The notes beneath the pieces were generated by a model that was not told the DNA's origin, ran no database searches, and saw nothing but the letters and a program-made list of their open reading frames with translations. Below are positions 1-7,578 of a stretch of DNA of 64,000 nt, piece by piece; position 1 is the stretch's first letter, and every line of letters begins with the position of its first letter. The translations under genes and the position numbers were made by a program. This stretch comes from Palsa-883 sp963847615 (GTDB lineage Bacteria; Pseudomonadota; Alphaproteobacteria; Acetobacterales; Acetobacteraceae), in contig CAWKAN010000021.1 in NCBI GenBank assembly GCA_963847615.1, forward strand, positions 124,001 to 188,000, in the 5' to 3' direction.

Positions 1-494
1 GGGAGGAGCACGACGCCAAGGGCATCCCGATGGCCTGCACGATCGGCCGCTTCCACACCGACCCGGCGCAGCACGGCATGACCATCGTGCCCGGAACGTT
101 CCATTTCAGCCTCGACGTGCGCGCCTACGACGCGGCCGTGCTGGCCGATCTCGACGCGCGCGTCGATGCCATCATCGCCGGCATCGAGCAGCGCCGCGGC
201 GTGCGTTTCCATTGCGGCCCCAAGGCGCGCGCCGCGGTCGGCCCGGTCGACCCGGCAATTCATCGGGCGCTTGGCGAAGGCGCCGCCGCGCTGGGCCTGC
301 CGGTGCTCCAGCTTGGCAGCCCGGCCTCGCACGATGCCGCCGCCTTCGCCGCGGTCGGCGTGCCGATGGGCATGATCTTCGTGCGCAACGCGAACGGCAG
401 CCACAACCCGCACGAGGCGATGACGATCGAGGATTTCCTGTCCGGCACCGCATTGTTGACCTGGTGGCTGGCGACGACCGCGCGCGCCGGGTGA
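1..494 (+). CDS. M20-family amidohydrolase, C-terminal part
   Basis: The reading frame is open from the left edge of the window (first full codon at base 3), so the gene begins outside it. About 164 residues are visible. They look like the end of an M20 metallo-amidase of the N-carbamoyl-amino-acid hydrolase/allantoate amidohydrolase type: the dimerisation-domain segment with FSLDVRAYD, then SPASHDAAAFA and the late motif SHNPHEAM, whose histidine and glutamate lie where this family completes its metal site and substrate pocket. Enzymes of this group hydrolyse carbamoyl or acyl amide bonds in the cytosol. The exact substrate cannot be read from this part. The stop codon lies at the start of the left arm of a large palindromic repeat. 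Confidence 0.8.
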   Translation, partial: EEHDAKGIPMACTIGRFHTDPAQHGMTIVPGTFHFSLDVRAYDAAVLADLDARVDAIIAGIEQRRGVRFHCGPKARAAVGPVDPAIHRALGEGAAALGLPVLQLGSPASHDAAAFAAVGVPMGMIFVRNANGSHNPHEAMTIEDFLSGTALLTWWLATTARAG

Positions 495-806
495 TTCGGG
501 GGCAGGCGGCAAGGCTGGGGCTTCGCCCCGGACCCCACCAAGGGGCGCTGCCCCTTGGAACCCCGCCAAGGGCGAGCCCTTGGAACCCTTCACCGGGAGT
601 GGGTGATGGGGAGGGGGCGTGTGGGCAGGGCGCTGGTGCCGGCCGTCATGACGGCCGGCACCAGCGCCCTGCCCACACGCCCCCTCCCCATCACCCACTC
701 CCGGTCATGGAGTCCAGAGGCTCCGCCTCTGGTGGGGGTCCAGGGGGCAAAGCCCCCTGGTGGGGTCCGGGGCGAAGCCCCGGCCTTGCTGCCTGTCCCG
801 CGTCAC
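491..806. repeat. Giant palindromic repeat, family R1 copy 1
   Basis: Large imperfect palindrome filling the gap between the amidohydrolase and the histidine kinase. The centre, 593-704, is a perfect 112-bp inverted repeat about the axis GTCATGAC. It is flanked by two different strings of mini-hairpins: module X (511-592; GGGGCTTCGCCCC, AGGGGCGCTGCCCCTT and AAGGGCGAGCCCTT) and module Y (705-791; AGAGGCTCCGCCTCT, AGGGGGCAAAGCCCCCT and GGGGCGAAGCCCC). Linkers ACCCCACC and GGTGGGGT face each other. The outermost 20-25 bp on each side (ending in GGCAGGCGGCAAGGC on the left) also pair with each other and include the amidohydrolase stop codon. Related copies lie at 10295, 14838 and 26159. Confidence 0.9.
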
Positions 807-873
807 TTGCGCGACCGCGCCGGCGTGAGCATTGTTGTCTCTAAACTGCGCCGATCGTAGCAAAACCATACGC

Positions 874-1956
874 ATGTCAGACCTTGACCGCGACCTGATG
901 GCGACGCTTTTGCTGCCGCATCGCCGACGTTGGCTGCTGGGTGCGATCTACCTCGCCGCCGGCGCCGCCTTCGTGACCGATCTCCTCACCGACCTGCATT
1001 TCGCCTACGGACTGGCCTACATCCCGCTGGTCTGCACCGCGGCGTTCGCGCGCGATCCGCGCGTGGTCTGGACGCTCGCCGGCGTCACCTCGGCGATGGT
1101 CGTGATCGGGTTTTTCCTGCCGAACATCAACAGCGAGGTCGTTACTTCGGTGATCAACCGGGGCCTCACGCTGCTGGCGATCGCGACCACGGCGGTGCTG
1201 GTGCACCACGAGCGCGACGGGCGCGACCGGCTGATCGAGCAGCGCCAGCGCGCGCAGGCGGCGGAGCGGACGAAGGCGGAATTGCTGGCCAATCTCAGCC
1301 ATGAGTTGCGCACGCCGCTGAACGCCATCCTCGGCTTTTCCGACCTGCTGGCGGCGGATTGCCGGGCGGATCAGCAAAGCGCGCTGCGCCACATCACCGC
1401 CGGCGGCAAGCGCCTGCTGCGCACGCTGGAGAACCTCATCGAGCTGTCGCACATCGACGAGCGCCAGCTACAACCGCAGCAGATCGACCTGACGCGCATG
1501 CTGCGCCAGCTTGCCGACGCGGCGCAGCAGGAGGCCGCCGAGCAGCAGATCGCCCTCACCTTCGCCGGCGCGCCGGACCTGCTGGTCAGCGCGGATCCCG
1601 CGGCGCTACGCCTTATCCTCGACAACCTGATCGCCAATGCGATCAAGTTCACCAACGCCGGCGGCTGCGTCGAGTTGGTCGCCGCCGCGACGCCCGACGG
1701 CGTGACCGCCACCGTCCGCGACACCGGCATCGGCATGCCGCGCGAGGTATTGGACCAGCTCGGCGCGCCGTTCTTCCAGGGCGACAGCGGTGCCGCGCGG
1801 CGCTATGAGGGGATGGGCACCGGCCTGGCGCTCAGCATGCGGCTGGCCGGCTCGCTGGGCGCCAGCCTGGCGTTCGAGAGCACCCCCGGGCGGGGCACCA
1901 CTGTCCGGCTGCGCCTGCCGTCGTCGCTGCCACCGCCAGCGCCGGGCGCAGGGTAA
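874..1956 (+). CDS. Membrane-bound sensor histidine kinase
   Basis: 360-residue histidine kinase of a two-component system; no response regulator gene lies next to it. About four hydrophobic segments occupy residues 20-112 and act as a membrane sensor region without a large periplasmic loop. A coiled linker leads to the HisKA dimerisation helix with the phospho-acceptor His143 in NLSHELRTPLNAILGF. The HATPase_c domain follows, with the N box (LIANAIKF), G1 (DTGIGMP) and G2 (GMGTGLALSM). There is no receiver or PAS domain. The ATG at 874 was chosen because the protein then starts just before the first membrane helix; an ATG at 832 is in frame but adds an unlikely leader. The signal sensed is unknown. 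Confidence 0.85.
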   Translation: MSDLDRDLMATLLLPHRRRWLLGAIYLAAGAAFVTDLLTDLHFAYGLAYIPLVCTAAFARDPRVVWTLAGVTSAMVVIGFFLPNINSEVVTSVINRGLTLLAIATTAVLVHHERDGRDRLIEQRQRAQAAERTKAELLANLSHELRTPLNAILGFSDLLAADCRADQQSALRHITAGGKRLLRTLENLIELSHIDERQLQPQQIDLTRMLRQLADAAQQEAAEQQIALTFAGAPDLLVSADPAALRLILDNLIANAIKFTNAGGCVELVAAATPDGVTATVRDTGIGMPREVLDQLGAPFFQGDSGAARRYEGMGTGLALSMRLAGSLGASLAFESTPGRGTTVRLRLPSSLPPPAPGAG

Positions 1957-2136
1957 CCACCGGGCAACGTCGCGCGTAACTATAATGTAACGATATCGTC
2001 TCGGTCTGGCGATCAGGCCGCGGATCGGCAGGTCGCGCGGCCAGACCCGATCCGGCGATCCGGTCGCCAGCCGGTTGCACCGCCGATCTATCGCGCCGCC
2101 CGTCTGTTGCGCCGCCCGTCTGTCGTGCCGGCGCGG

Positions 2137-2700
2137 TCAGGCACCGGGATGGATGCGGGTTATTTTCGATCCTTCCAGCCCGAGACCGGCCATCAGGCCG
2201 CGCGCGCCGAAGGGAAAGGCATAGACATCCTGCGTCGCTGTCGTGCTGGTCAGGCTGGCGGCGACACCCTTGTCCACCACCACGACGCTGGGTCCGGAGC
2301 CGATCGCCCAGCCATCGCTGTTCTGCAGATATTTCAGCGCCGCGTCGGTCATGAAGAACAACACATAGCTGAAGGTCTGCGCGCCGGCCTGCAGGCCGAA
2401 AGACGCGGCGGAGAGGTTGTAATAGCCCCTCGCGTGGCCATTGACCCACAGGACGCCGTCACCGGTCTGGCCGCCGATGATCAGGCCAGCCTTGATGATC
2501 TTGGGGAAAACCAGGATCCCCTTGGCGCTGCCGGCCAGCGGCCTGGTCTTGGGCTGGGTGGCATAGAGGCTGTTCAGCGCCTGCCTGGCGTCGTCGTTGA
2601 TCTGCCGGGCGGAGGCCGCATGGGCGGTGCCTGTCTGCACCGCGTAGCCGCCGGCGATGCACGCGATCATCGGCAGGATCGACCGCCTGGTAGGGTTCAT
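2137..2700 (-). CDS. Secreted lipid-binding SYLF-domain protein
   Basis: 187-residue protein with a typical export signal (positive MNPTRR, hydrophobic stretch, AHA cleavage region near residues 24-28), so it should act in the periplasm or at the outer membrane. The mature part is a SYLF (YSC84-like) domain: KGILVFPKIIKAGLIIGGQ, then GYYNLSAASFGLQAGAQ, and a glycine-rich end. In this family the domain binds phosphoinositides or other lipids in eukaryotes; the bacterial role is not settled. It stands alone between the kinase and the divergent MBL gene. Family assignment is firm, function is not. Confidence 0.85.
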   Translation of the reverse strand: MNPTRRSILPMIACIAGGYAVQTGTAHAASARQINDDARQALNSLYATQPKTRPLAGSAKGILVFPKIIKAGLIIGGQTGDGVLWVNGHARGYYNLSAASFGLQAGAQTFSYVLFFMTDAALKYLQNSDGWAIGSGPSVVVVDKGVAASLTSTTATQDVYAFPFGARGLMAGLGLEGSKITRIHPGA

Positions 2701-2941
2701 GCGTGGCTCTCCATCGTCGTTGTTGCGTTACCGGTATGCATTCGCCGCGGCGCCGGGGGACTGGGTCTCGCCGCTCGCTGCCGTGTCAGGCGACCCTAAG
2801 CGATCGGCCGATCGAGGTAAAGCAACGGTACAGCCGGAGCGGTCCTGCCCGGCCACGCGGATCGCCGCGCTGGCGCGACGCTTTGCAAAACCCCCATTCC
2901 GCCGGATGATCGCCACGCGACCCCTGACCCGGCGAGGCCCC

Positions 2942-3811
2942 ATGCACGAGATCCAGATCGGCGACGCCACCATCACCTCGATCATCGAGCGCGATGGGCC
3001 CTGGCGCGCGCCGGAGGCCATGTTCCCCGACTACGACCCGGAGGTCGGCCGCGCGCATCTCGCCGGGCTCGATCCGGTGGTCTACGACGCCGCGTCGAAC
3101 CGGATGGTGATCACCTACCAGACCTTCGTGATCCGCACGCCGCACCACACCATCCTGGTCGACACCTGCACCGGCGAGGACAAGGGCTATCCGGCGCCGA
3201 TGGATTTCCCCAAGCAGCCCTGGCTGGACGGGTTCAAGGCGGCCGGGCTGCGCTTCGAGCAGATCGACTACGTGTTCTGCACCCACCTGCACATCGATCA
3301 TTGCGGCTGGAACACGGTGTTGCGCGACGGGCGCTGGGTGCCGACCTTTCCGCGGGCGAAATACGTCTTCCACAAGCGCGAATACGCCGCCTGGGAAGCC
3401 GCCGACCAGCGCGGGGAGAACCCGCCGGGCAACGTCTGGCGCTACAACTGCGAGCCGATCGTCGCCGCCGGCCAGGCGCTGCTGGTGGACGACGACTATG
3501 TGTTGGACGACCTGGTCTCGCTGACCCCGACGCCCGGGCACTCGCCCTGCCATTGCTGCGTCAACATCCGCTCCAGGGGCCAGCGCGCGGTGGTGACCGG
3601 CGACATGATGCACCACGCGCTGCAGTGCCGCGAACCCGACTGGTCCACCATCTTCTGCTGGGACAAGGCGCTGGCGGCGCAGTCGCGCCGGCGGTTCCTG
3701 CATTCGGTCGCCGACACCGACACGGTCATCCTGCCGGTGCACTTCCCGGCGCCGACGGCGGGGCGCATCGAGGCCGACGGCGAGCGGTTCAACTACCACT
3801 TCCGGCGCTGA
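2942..3811 (+). CDS. MBL-fold metallo-hydrolase
   Basis: 289-residue metallo-beta-lactamase-fold hydrolase. The binuclear zinc motif HxHxDH is present as THLHIDHCG about residue 120, followed by the later metal ligands in TPGHSPCH, VTGDMMHH and the terminal LPVHFPAP. This layout is that of the AHL-lactonase/quinoprotein-hydrolase-like soluble MBL proteins, so hydrolysis of a lactone or ester is plausible but the substrate is unknown. ATG 2942 was chosen because it opens directly on the conserved beta strand; in-frame upstream codons (for example ATG 2906) lack a ribosome site. A flavoprotein gene follows 14 bp after the stop, suggesting an operon. Confidence 0.85.
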   Translation: MHEIQIGDATITSIIERDGPWRAPEAMFPDYDPEVGRAHLAGLDPVVYDAASNRMVITYQTFVIRTPHHTILVDTCTGEDKGYPAPMDFPKQPWLDGFKAAGLRFEQIDYVFCTHLHIDHCGWNTVLRDGRWVPTFPRAKYVFHKREYAAWEAADQRGENPPGNVWRYNCEPIVAAGQALLVDDDYVLDDLVSLTPTPGHSPCHCCVNIRSRGQRAVVTGDMMHHALQCREPDWSTIFCWDKALAAQSRRRFLHSVADTDTVILPVHFPAPTAGRIEADGERFNYHFRR

Positions 3812-3825
3812 GACGGCCGCTCCGC

Positions 3826-5271
3826 ATGGCGCCGGCGGGGCTCGCCGACCTCGAGCGCGACGTTCGCCGCGACCTGGCGCTGATCGCGCATCCGCGCAAG
3901 GCGTGGCTGCGGCCGCGCCGGGTGCGCGGCGCGCCGGCGCTGGACGTGCTGGTGGTCGGCGCCGGGCAGGGCGGGCTGGCGGTCGGCTTCGGCCTGCTGC
4001 GCGACCGGGTGGACAACATCCTGCTGGTCGATCGGGCGCCCTACGGGCAGGAAGGCCCCTGGGTCACCTATGCGCGGATGCCGACCCTGCGCAGCGCCAA
4101 GGATCAGACCGGCCCCGACCTGAACGTGCCCAGCCTGACCTACCAGGCCTGGCACGAGGCGCAGTGGGGTGCGGCCGACTGGCAGGCGATGCGGCTGATC
4201 CCGTCCGGCAAGTGGAACGACTACCTGCTGTGGTTTCGCCGCGTCGTCGGACTGCCGGTGCGCAACGACGTGGCGGTGACGGCGATCGGGCCGGCGCGCA
4301 CCGACGACAACCTGCCCTGCCTGGCGGCGAGCCTGTCGAGCGGCGAGACGCTGCACGCGCGCAAGATCGTGCTGGCCACCGGGCAGGACGGCACCGGGCA
4401 GTGGTGGATGCCCGATTTCGTCGCGGCGCTGCCGGCCTCGTTCCGCGCCCATGCCGCCGATGCGATCGACTTCGCGCGCCTCGCCGGCAAGACCGTGGCG
4501 GTGCTCGGCGCCGGCGCCTCGGCCTTCGACAATGCCGCCGTGGCGCTGGAACAGGGCGCGGCCGCCGTGCATCTGTTCTGCCGCCGGGCCGAGCCGATGA
4601 CCGTGCAGCCGTATCGCTGGCTGACCTTCGCCGGGTTCATGAAGCACCTCGGCGAGATGCCGGACGACTGGCGCTGGCGTTTCATGCACCACATCCTCGG
4701 CCTGCGCGAGGGGTTCCCGCCCGACACCTGGGCCCGCGTCGCGGCGTTCGCCAATTTCACCATGCATGTCGGGCGGCCCTGGACCGGCGCGCGGATCGTC
4801 AACGGGCGCATCGAACTGGCCACGCCGAAGGGCGGCTTCGCGGCGGATTTCGTGATCTGCGGCACCGGCATCGATCACGATGCGCGGCTGCGCCCGGAGC
4901 TGGCCGCCTGCGCCGACAACATCGCCACCTGGGGCGACCGCTACACGCCGCCGCCGCACGAGCGCAACGACCGGCTGGCGCGCTTCCCCTATCTGGCGCC
5001 CGACTTCGCCTTCACCGAGCAGCGACCCGGCCGCACGCCATGGATCGCCGACCTGCATTTGTTCGGCGTCGGCACGACCATGAGTTTCGGCCCGGCGGGC
5101 TCCTCGATCAACGCGATGACCACGGCCACGCCCAGGCTGGTGGCCGGCGTCACGCGCGGACTGTTCCGTGCCGATCTGGCGGAGCACTGGCGCGACCTGC
5201 AAGCCTATGACGAGCGCCAGGTGGTGCTCGACCCGGCGCGCCTCAGGTCAGCCCGCCTTACGTCAGAATAA
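3826..5271 (+). CDS. FAD/NAD(P)-binding monooxygenase-like flavoprotein
   Basis: 481-residue two-dinucleotide-binding-domain flavoprotein. The FAD Rossmann motif is VVGAGQGGLAVG near residue 45 and the NAD(P) motif VLGAGASAFDNA near residue 225; ATGQDGTGQWW and a late GTTMSFGPAGSS complete the FAD domain. This is the pattern of lysine/ornithine- or Baeyer-Villiger-type monooxygenases and related oxidoreductases; no substrate can be assigned. It starts 14 bp after the MBL hydrolase stop, so oxidation and hydrolysis of one compound by the pair is a reasonable inference. Its 3' end overlaps the convergent MFS gene by 14 bp. Confidence 0.8.
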   Translation: MAPAGLADLERDVRRDLALIAHPRKAWLRPRRVRGAPALDVLVVGAGQGGLAVGFGLLRDRVDNILLVDRAPYGQEGPWVTYARMPTLRSAKDQTGPDLNVPSLTYQAWHEAQWGAADWQAMRLIPSGKWNDYLLWFRRVVGLPVRNDVAVTAIGPARTDDNLPCLAASLSSGETLHARKIVLATGQDGTGQWWMPDFVAALPASFRAHAADAIDFARLAGKTVAVLGAGASAFDNAAVALEQGAAAVHLFCRRAEPMTVQPYRWLTFAGFMKHLGEMPDDWRWRFMHHILGLREGFPPDTWARVAAFANFTMHVGRPWTGARIVNGRIELATPKGGFAADFVICGTGIDHDARLRPELAACADNIATWGDRYTPPPHERNDRLARFPYLAPDFAFTEQRPGRTPWIADLHLFGVGTTMSFGPAGSSINAMTTATPRLVAGVTRGLFRADLAEHWRDLQAYDERQVVLDPARLRSARLTSE

Positions 5272-6487
5272 CCCGCCACCAGCGGAATGTCAGTGCCAGT
5301 ACGACCAGGCCTTCGAGCCCCGTCGTCACCGTCGCCCAGGACGCGCCGATCGCGTCGGCCAGCAGCCCCAGGTGCAGGAAGCCGAGCGGGCCAACGCCGA
5401 TGCACACCGACAGCACGCCCAGCACGCGGCTGCGCATCTCCGCCGGTGCCGCGAGATACACCAGCGTCGCCTGCATGATGCTGAACCCGGCGCCGCCGAT
5501 CCCGGTCAGCACCAGCGCCGCGCCGGCGGTGAGCGGCTGCGCCGCCAGGGCGAACACCGTCAGCATGACCATGTAGCTGGTCACGCCGCCCAGATAGGTG
5601 CGCGCGTAGAAGCGCGGCCCGACGCACAGCGCGATGACGGTGGCGCCGATGAAGGCGCCGACTCCGTCCATGCTGGCCATGATGCCGATCCAGGCCGGCG
5701 TCAGATGCAGCCGGTCCTGCGCGATCACCGGCACCATCGAGGTGAATGGCCAGGCGAACACGTTGTAGATCACGGTGATCACCAGCGTGCCGACCAGCCG
5801 CCGGTCCTGGCGCACCAGCGCCAGCCCGTCGCGCATGTGCGCGAACACCGATCCGCCGTCGCGCTGGCCGGCGGCGTTGCGGTAGCGCAGGCCGAGCACC
5901 GCGAGCAGCGACGAGGTGTACAGCAGCACGCTGAGCACGAAGGCGCCGCCGATGCCGACGGTGGCGAACAGGATGCCGCCGACCGTCGGGCCCAGCATGC
6001 GGCTGGCATTGTTGGTGCCGACATCGATCGACATCGCCACGCCCATCTGCTGGCTGCCGACCACCTCGCCGATCATGACGCGGCGCACCGGGTTGTCGGT
6101 CGCCCAGCCGAGCCCGTTGATGAAGCTGGCCAGCGCAAGCTGCCAGACCGCGAGGTGCCCGCCATAGGCCAGCACCGCCAGCGAGGCCGAGGTGCAGCCC
6201 ATCAACGCGATGACGCCGAGTTGCGCCGTGCGCCGCTCGATCCGTTCCGCCGCGGCGCCCAGCACCGCGCCGAACAGCCCCATCGGCAGCAGCCGCAGCA
6301 TGGTCATCATGGCGACCAGGAAGGGCGAATGGGTGGCGCGATAGACGAAGACCGCGACCGCCAGGGTCTCCAGCCAGCGCACCACGAACACGATCAACCC
6401 GGCGTACCACAGGCGCCAGAAGTCGGTGTTGGCAAACAGCGCCGCCATGCGCGCCGGCGCGCGGCGCGCCGTGCTGATCTCGCTCAC
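5258..6487 (-). CDS. MFS transporter, EntS-like
   Basis: 409-residue inner-membrane carrier with about 12 predicted helices, related to the MFS_3/EntS group of proton-driven exporters. The N-terminal part includes NTDFWRLWYAGLIVFVVRWL and the inter-domain loop carries basic residues as expected. The substrate is unknown; members export siderophores, drugs or small metabolites. The gene is convergent with the flavoprotein and shares 14 bp with it, so the two messages overlap at their ends. About 415 bp without a gene separate its start from the next gene. Confidence 0.8.
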   Translation of the reverse strand: MSEISTARRAPARMAALFANTDFWRLWYAGLIVFVVRWLETLAVAVFVYRATHSPFLVAMMTMLRLLPMGLFGAVLGAAAERIERRTAQLGVIALMGCTSASLAVLAYGGHLAVWQLALASFINGLGWATDNPVRRVMIGEVVGSQQMGVAMSIDVGTNNASRMLGPTVGGILFATVGIGGAFVLSVLLYTSSLLAVLGLRYRNAAGQRDGGSVFAHMRDGLALVRQDRRLVGTLVITVIYNVFAWPFTSMVPVIAQDRLHLTPAWIGIMASMDGVGAFIGATVIALCVGPRFYARTYLGGVTSYMVMLTVFALAAQPLTAGAALVLTGIGGAGFSIMQATLVYLAAPAEMRSRVLGVLSVCIGVGPLGFLHLGLLADAIGASWATVTTGLEGLVVLALTFRWWRVILT

Positions 6488-6903
6488 GGTTCGGACGTTC
6501 CCTCAAGGTCGCGGCGTGTCGCCGACACTTGCCGCGAGTTTGGGCGTTCTACCGGGCGGGGGCAACCTCGGCGTGGTTCTGGGGCCTGGTTCTCGGCGTG
6601 GTTCTGGGGCGTGGTTTGGTGCCGGCGCCTCACCGGCCTGGCACCGCGCCCACCTGGCACGAAACTTCCCCAATACCCGGCCGGTCCGGTTTCTCCCTGG
6701 ACACGGACAGCCTCCCCGCCGCGCCCCGGGTATTGCTGCCCGGCGTTGGGGGGTGCAGCCGTTGCGCGGGCCTGCACGGCGTCGGTGTGGCTGAGGACGC
6801 TACAACTTTGCGTTATGCACAGGCGGATCGCACGCTGGCGCCCTGCCGCGCCGGACCGAGCGCAACGGGTGCGGCGACGGAGAACACTGCGGCCGGACCA
6901 AAC
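6488..6903. other. Gene-free gap with a short tandem repeat
   Basis: No gene is supported here. The segment holds a 25-bp unit repeated about twice at 6569-6618 (each unit opens CGGCGTGGTTCTGGGG) and otherwise GC-rich filler. It lies upstream of the MFS gene on the minus strand, so the MFS promoter should be in the part nearest 6490-6560, but no clear hexamers stand out. Confidence 0.5.
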
Positions 6904-7230
6904 TCAGGTTTGCCTGGCCGCGCGGCGCGCCTTCTTGCGGGTCATCGGAGCCGCCAGATGATCGCCCTGGTCGGTGAGCTGGCCGGGGAACTCTCCCAAA
7001 TTCTCCTGCAGCTCGGCTTCCTCCACCGGCTGCACGGGCTCGATCTCGCCGTGGTGTGCGGTCATCGGATTCGGCAGTTGCCCGGCCGTTGGGTTGTCGA
7101 TGATCCCTTGCAGTTCCCGCGCCCGCTCCAGATACTCGTCCAGCCGACCCGGCGGCGCGCCATCGTCGCGCCACATGCGCTGCGCGCGCTGCCGCACCGC
7201 TGCGTCGTGGTCTGTCTTGCGTTGGGCCAT
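6904..7230 (-). CDS. DUF2934-domain protein
   Basis: 108-residue soluble protein. Residues 8-40, containing AVRQRAQRMWRDDGAP and a following leucine-rich helix, match the DUF2934 pattern found in many proteobacterial small proteins. The rest is acidic and ends in a basic tail, MTRKKARRAARQT, that could contact nucleic acid. ATG 7230 was chosen because GGAGG lies seven bases upstream; an in-frame ATG at 7290 lacks a ribosome site. Function unknown; members are common in stress-related small gene sets. Confidence 0.7.
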   Translation of the reverse strand: MAQRKTDHDAAVRQRAQRMWRDDGAPPGRLDEYLERARELQGIIDNPTAGQLPNPMTAHHGEIEPVQPVEEAELQENLGEFPGQLTDQGDHLAAPMTRKKARRAARQT

Positions 7231-7339
7231 GGCAACCTCCGCCGCTGGTTGACACGTTAGCAGGTGATGGCGTTTTGCAGGTTGATCCACATCAATGCCC
7301 AGGCCGGTTTCAAGCTCAACCGACGTCCTGAATCGCTCT

Positions 7340-7513
7340 TATGGCGTTGACTGTTGGACGGCCCGTAGGGCGGAAAAGCGCAGCGCCTTCCGCCACCGCC
7401 GGGCGCGCCGCTCGCATCTGCCGACGTCCCCAACAACATATCCCGCCACCGTCCGATGGCGGAAGGCGCTGCGCTTTTCCGCCCTACGGGGCCGTCCAAC
7501 AGCCAACGCCATA
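7340..7513. repeat. Inverted-arm repeat, family R2 copy a
   Basis: Two 55-bp inverted arms, each including GCGGAAAAGCGCAGCGCC or its complement, surround a roughly 63-bp core (7395-7457) containing CCCCAACAACATATCCCGCC. Arms begin at TATGGCGTTGACTGTTGG and end with its complement CCAACAGCCAACGCCATA, with small differences. Unlike the other copies (11317, 18483, 23306, 27851) this one lacks the shared outer flanks. It lies between the DUF2934 gene start and the end of the TPR gene. Confidence 0.9.
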
Positions 7514-7578
7514 TGAGCCAAATACATAATCCGTCTTCGCGCGGCATTGCTGCGGCGGCCGCGCGACAGGCCAACGAC

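Noticed and set aside
5168..6961. A 597-codon plus-strand frame opposite the MFS gene
   Set aside because: Arg/Gln/His-rich antisense artefact; the minus strand gives a full MFS carrier.
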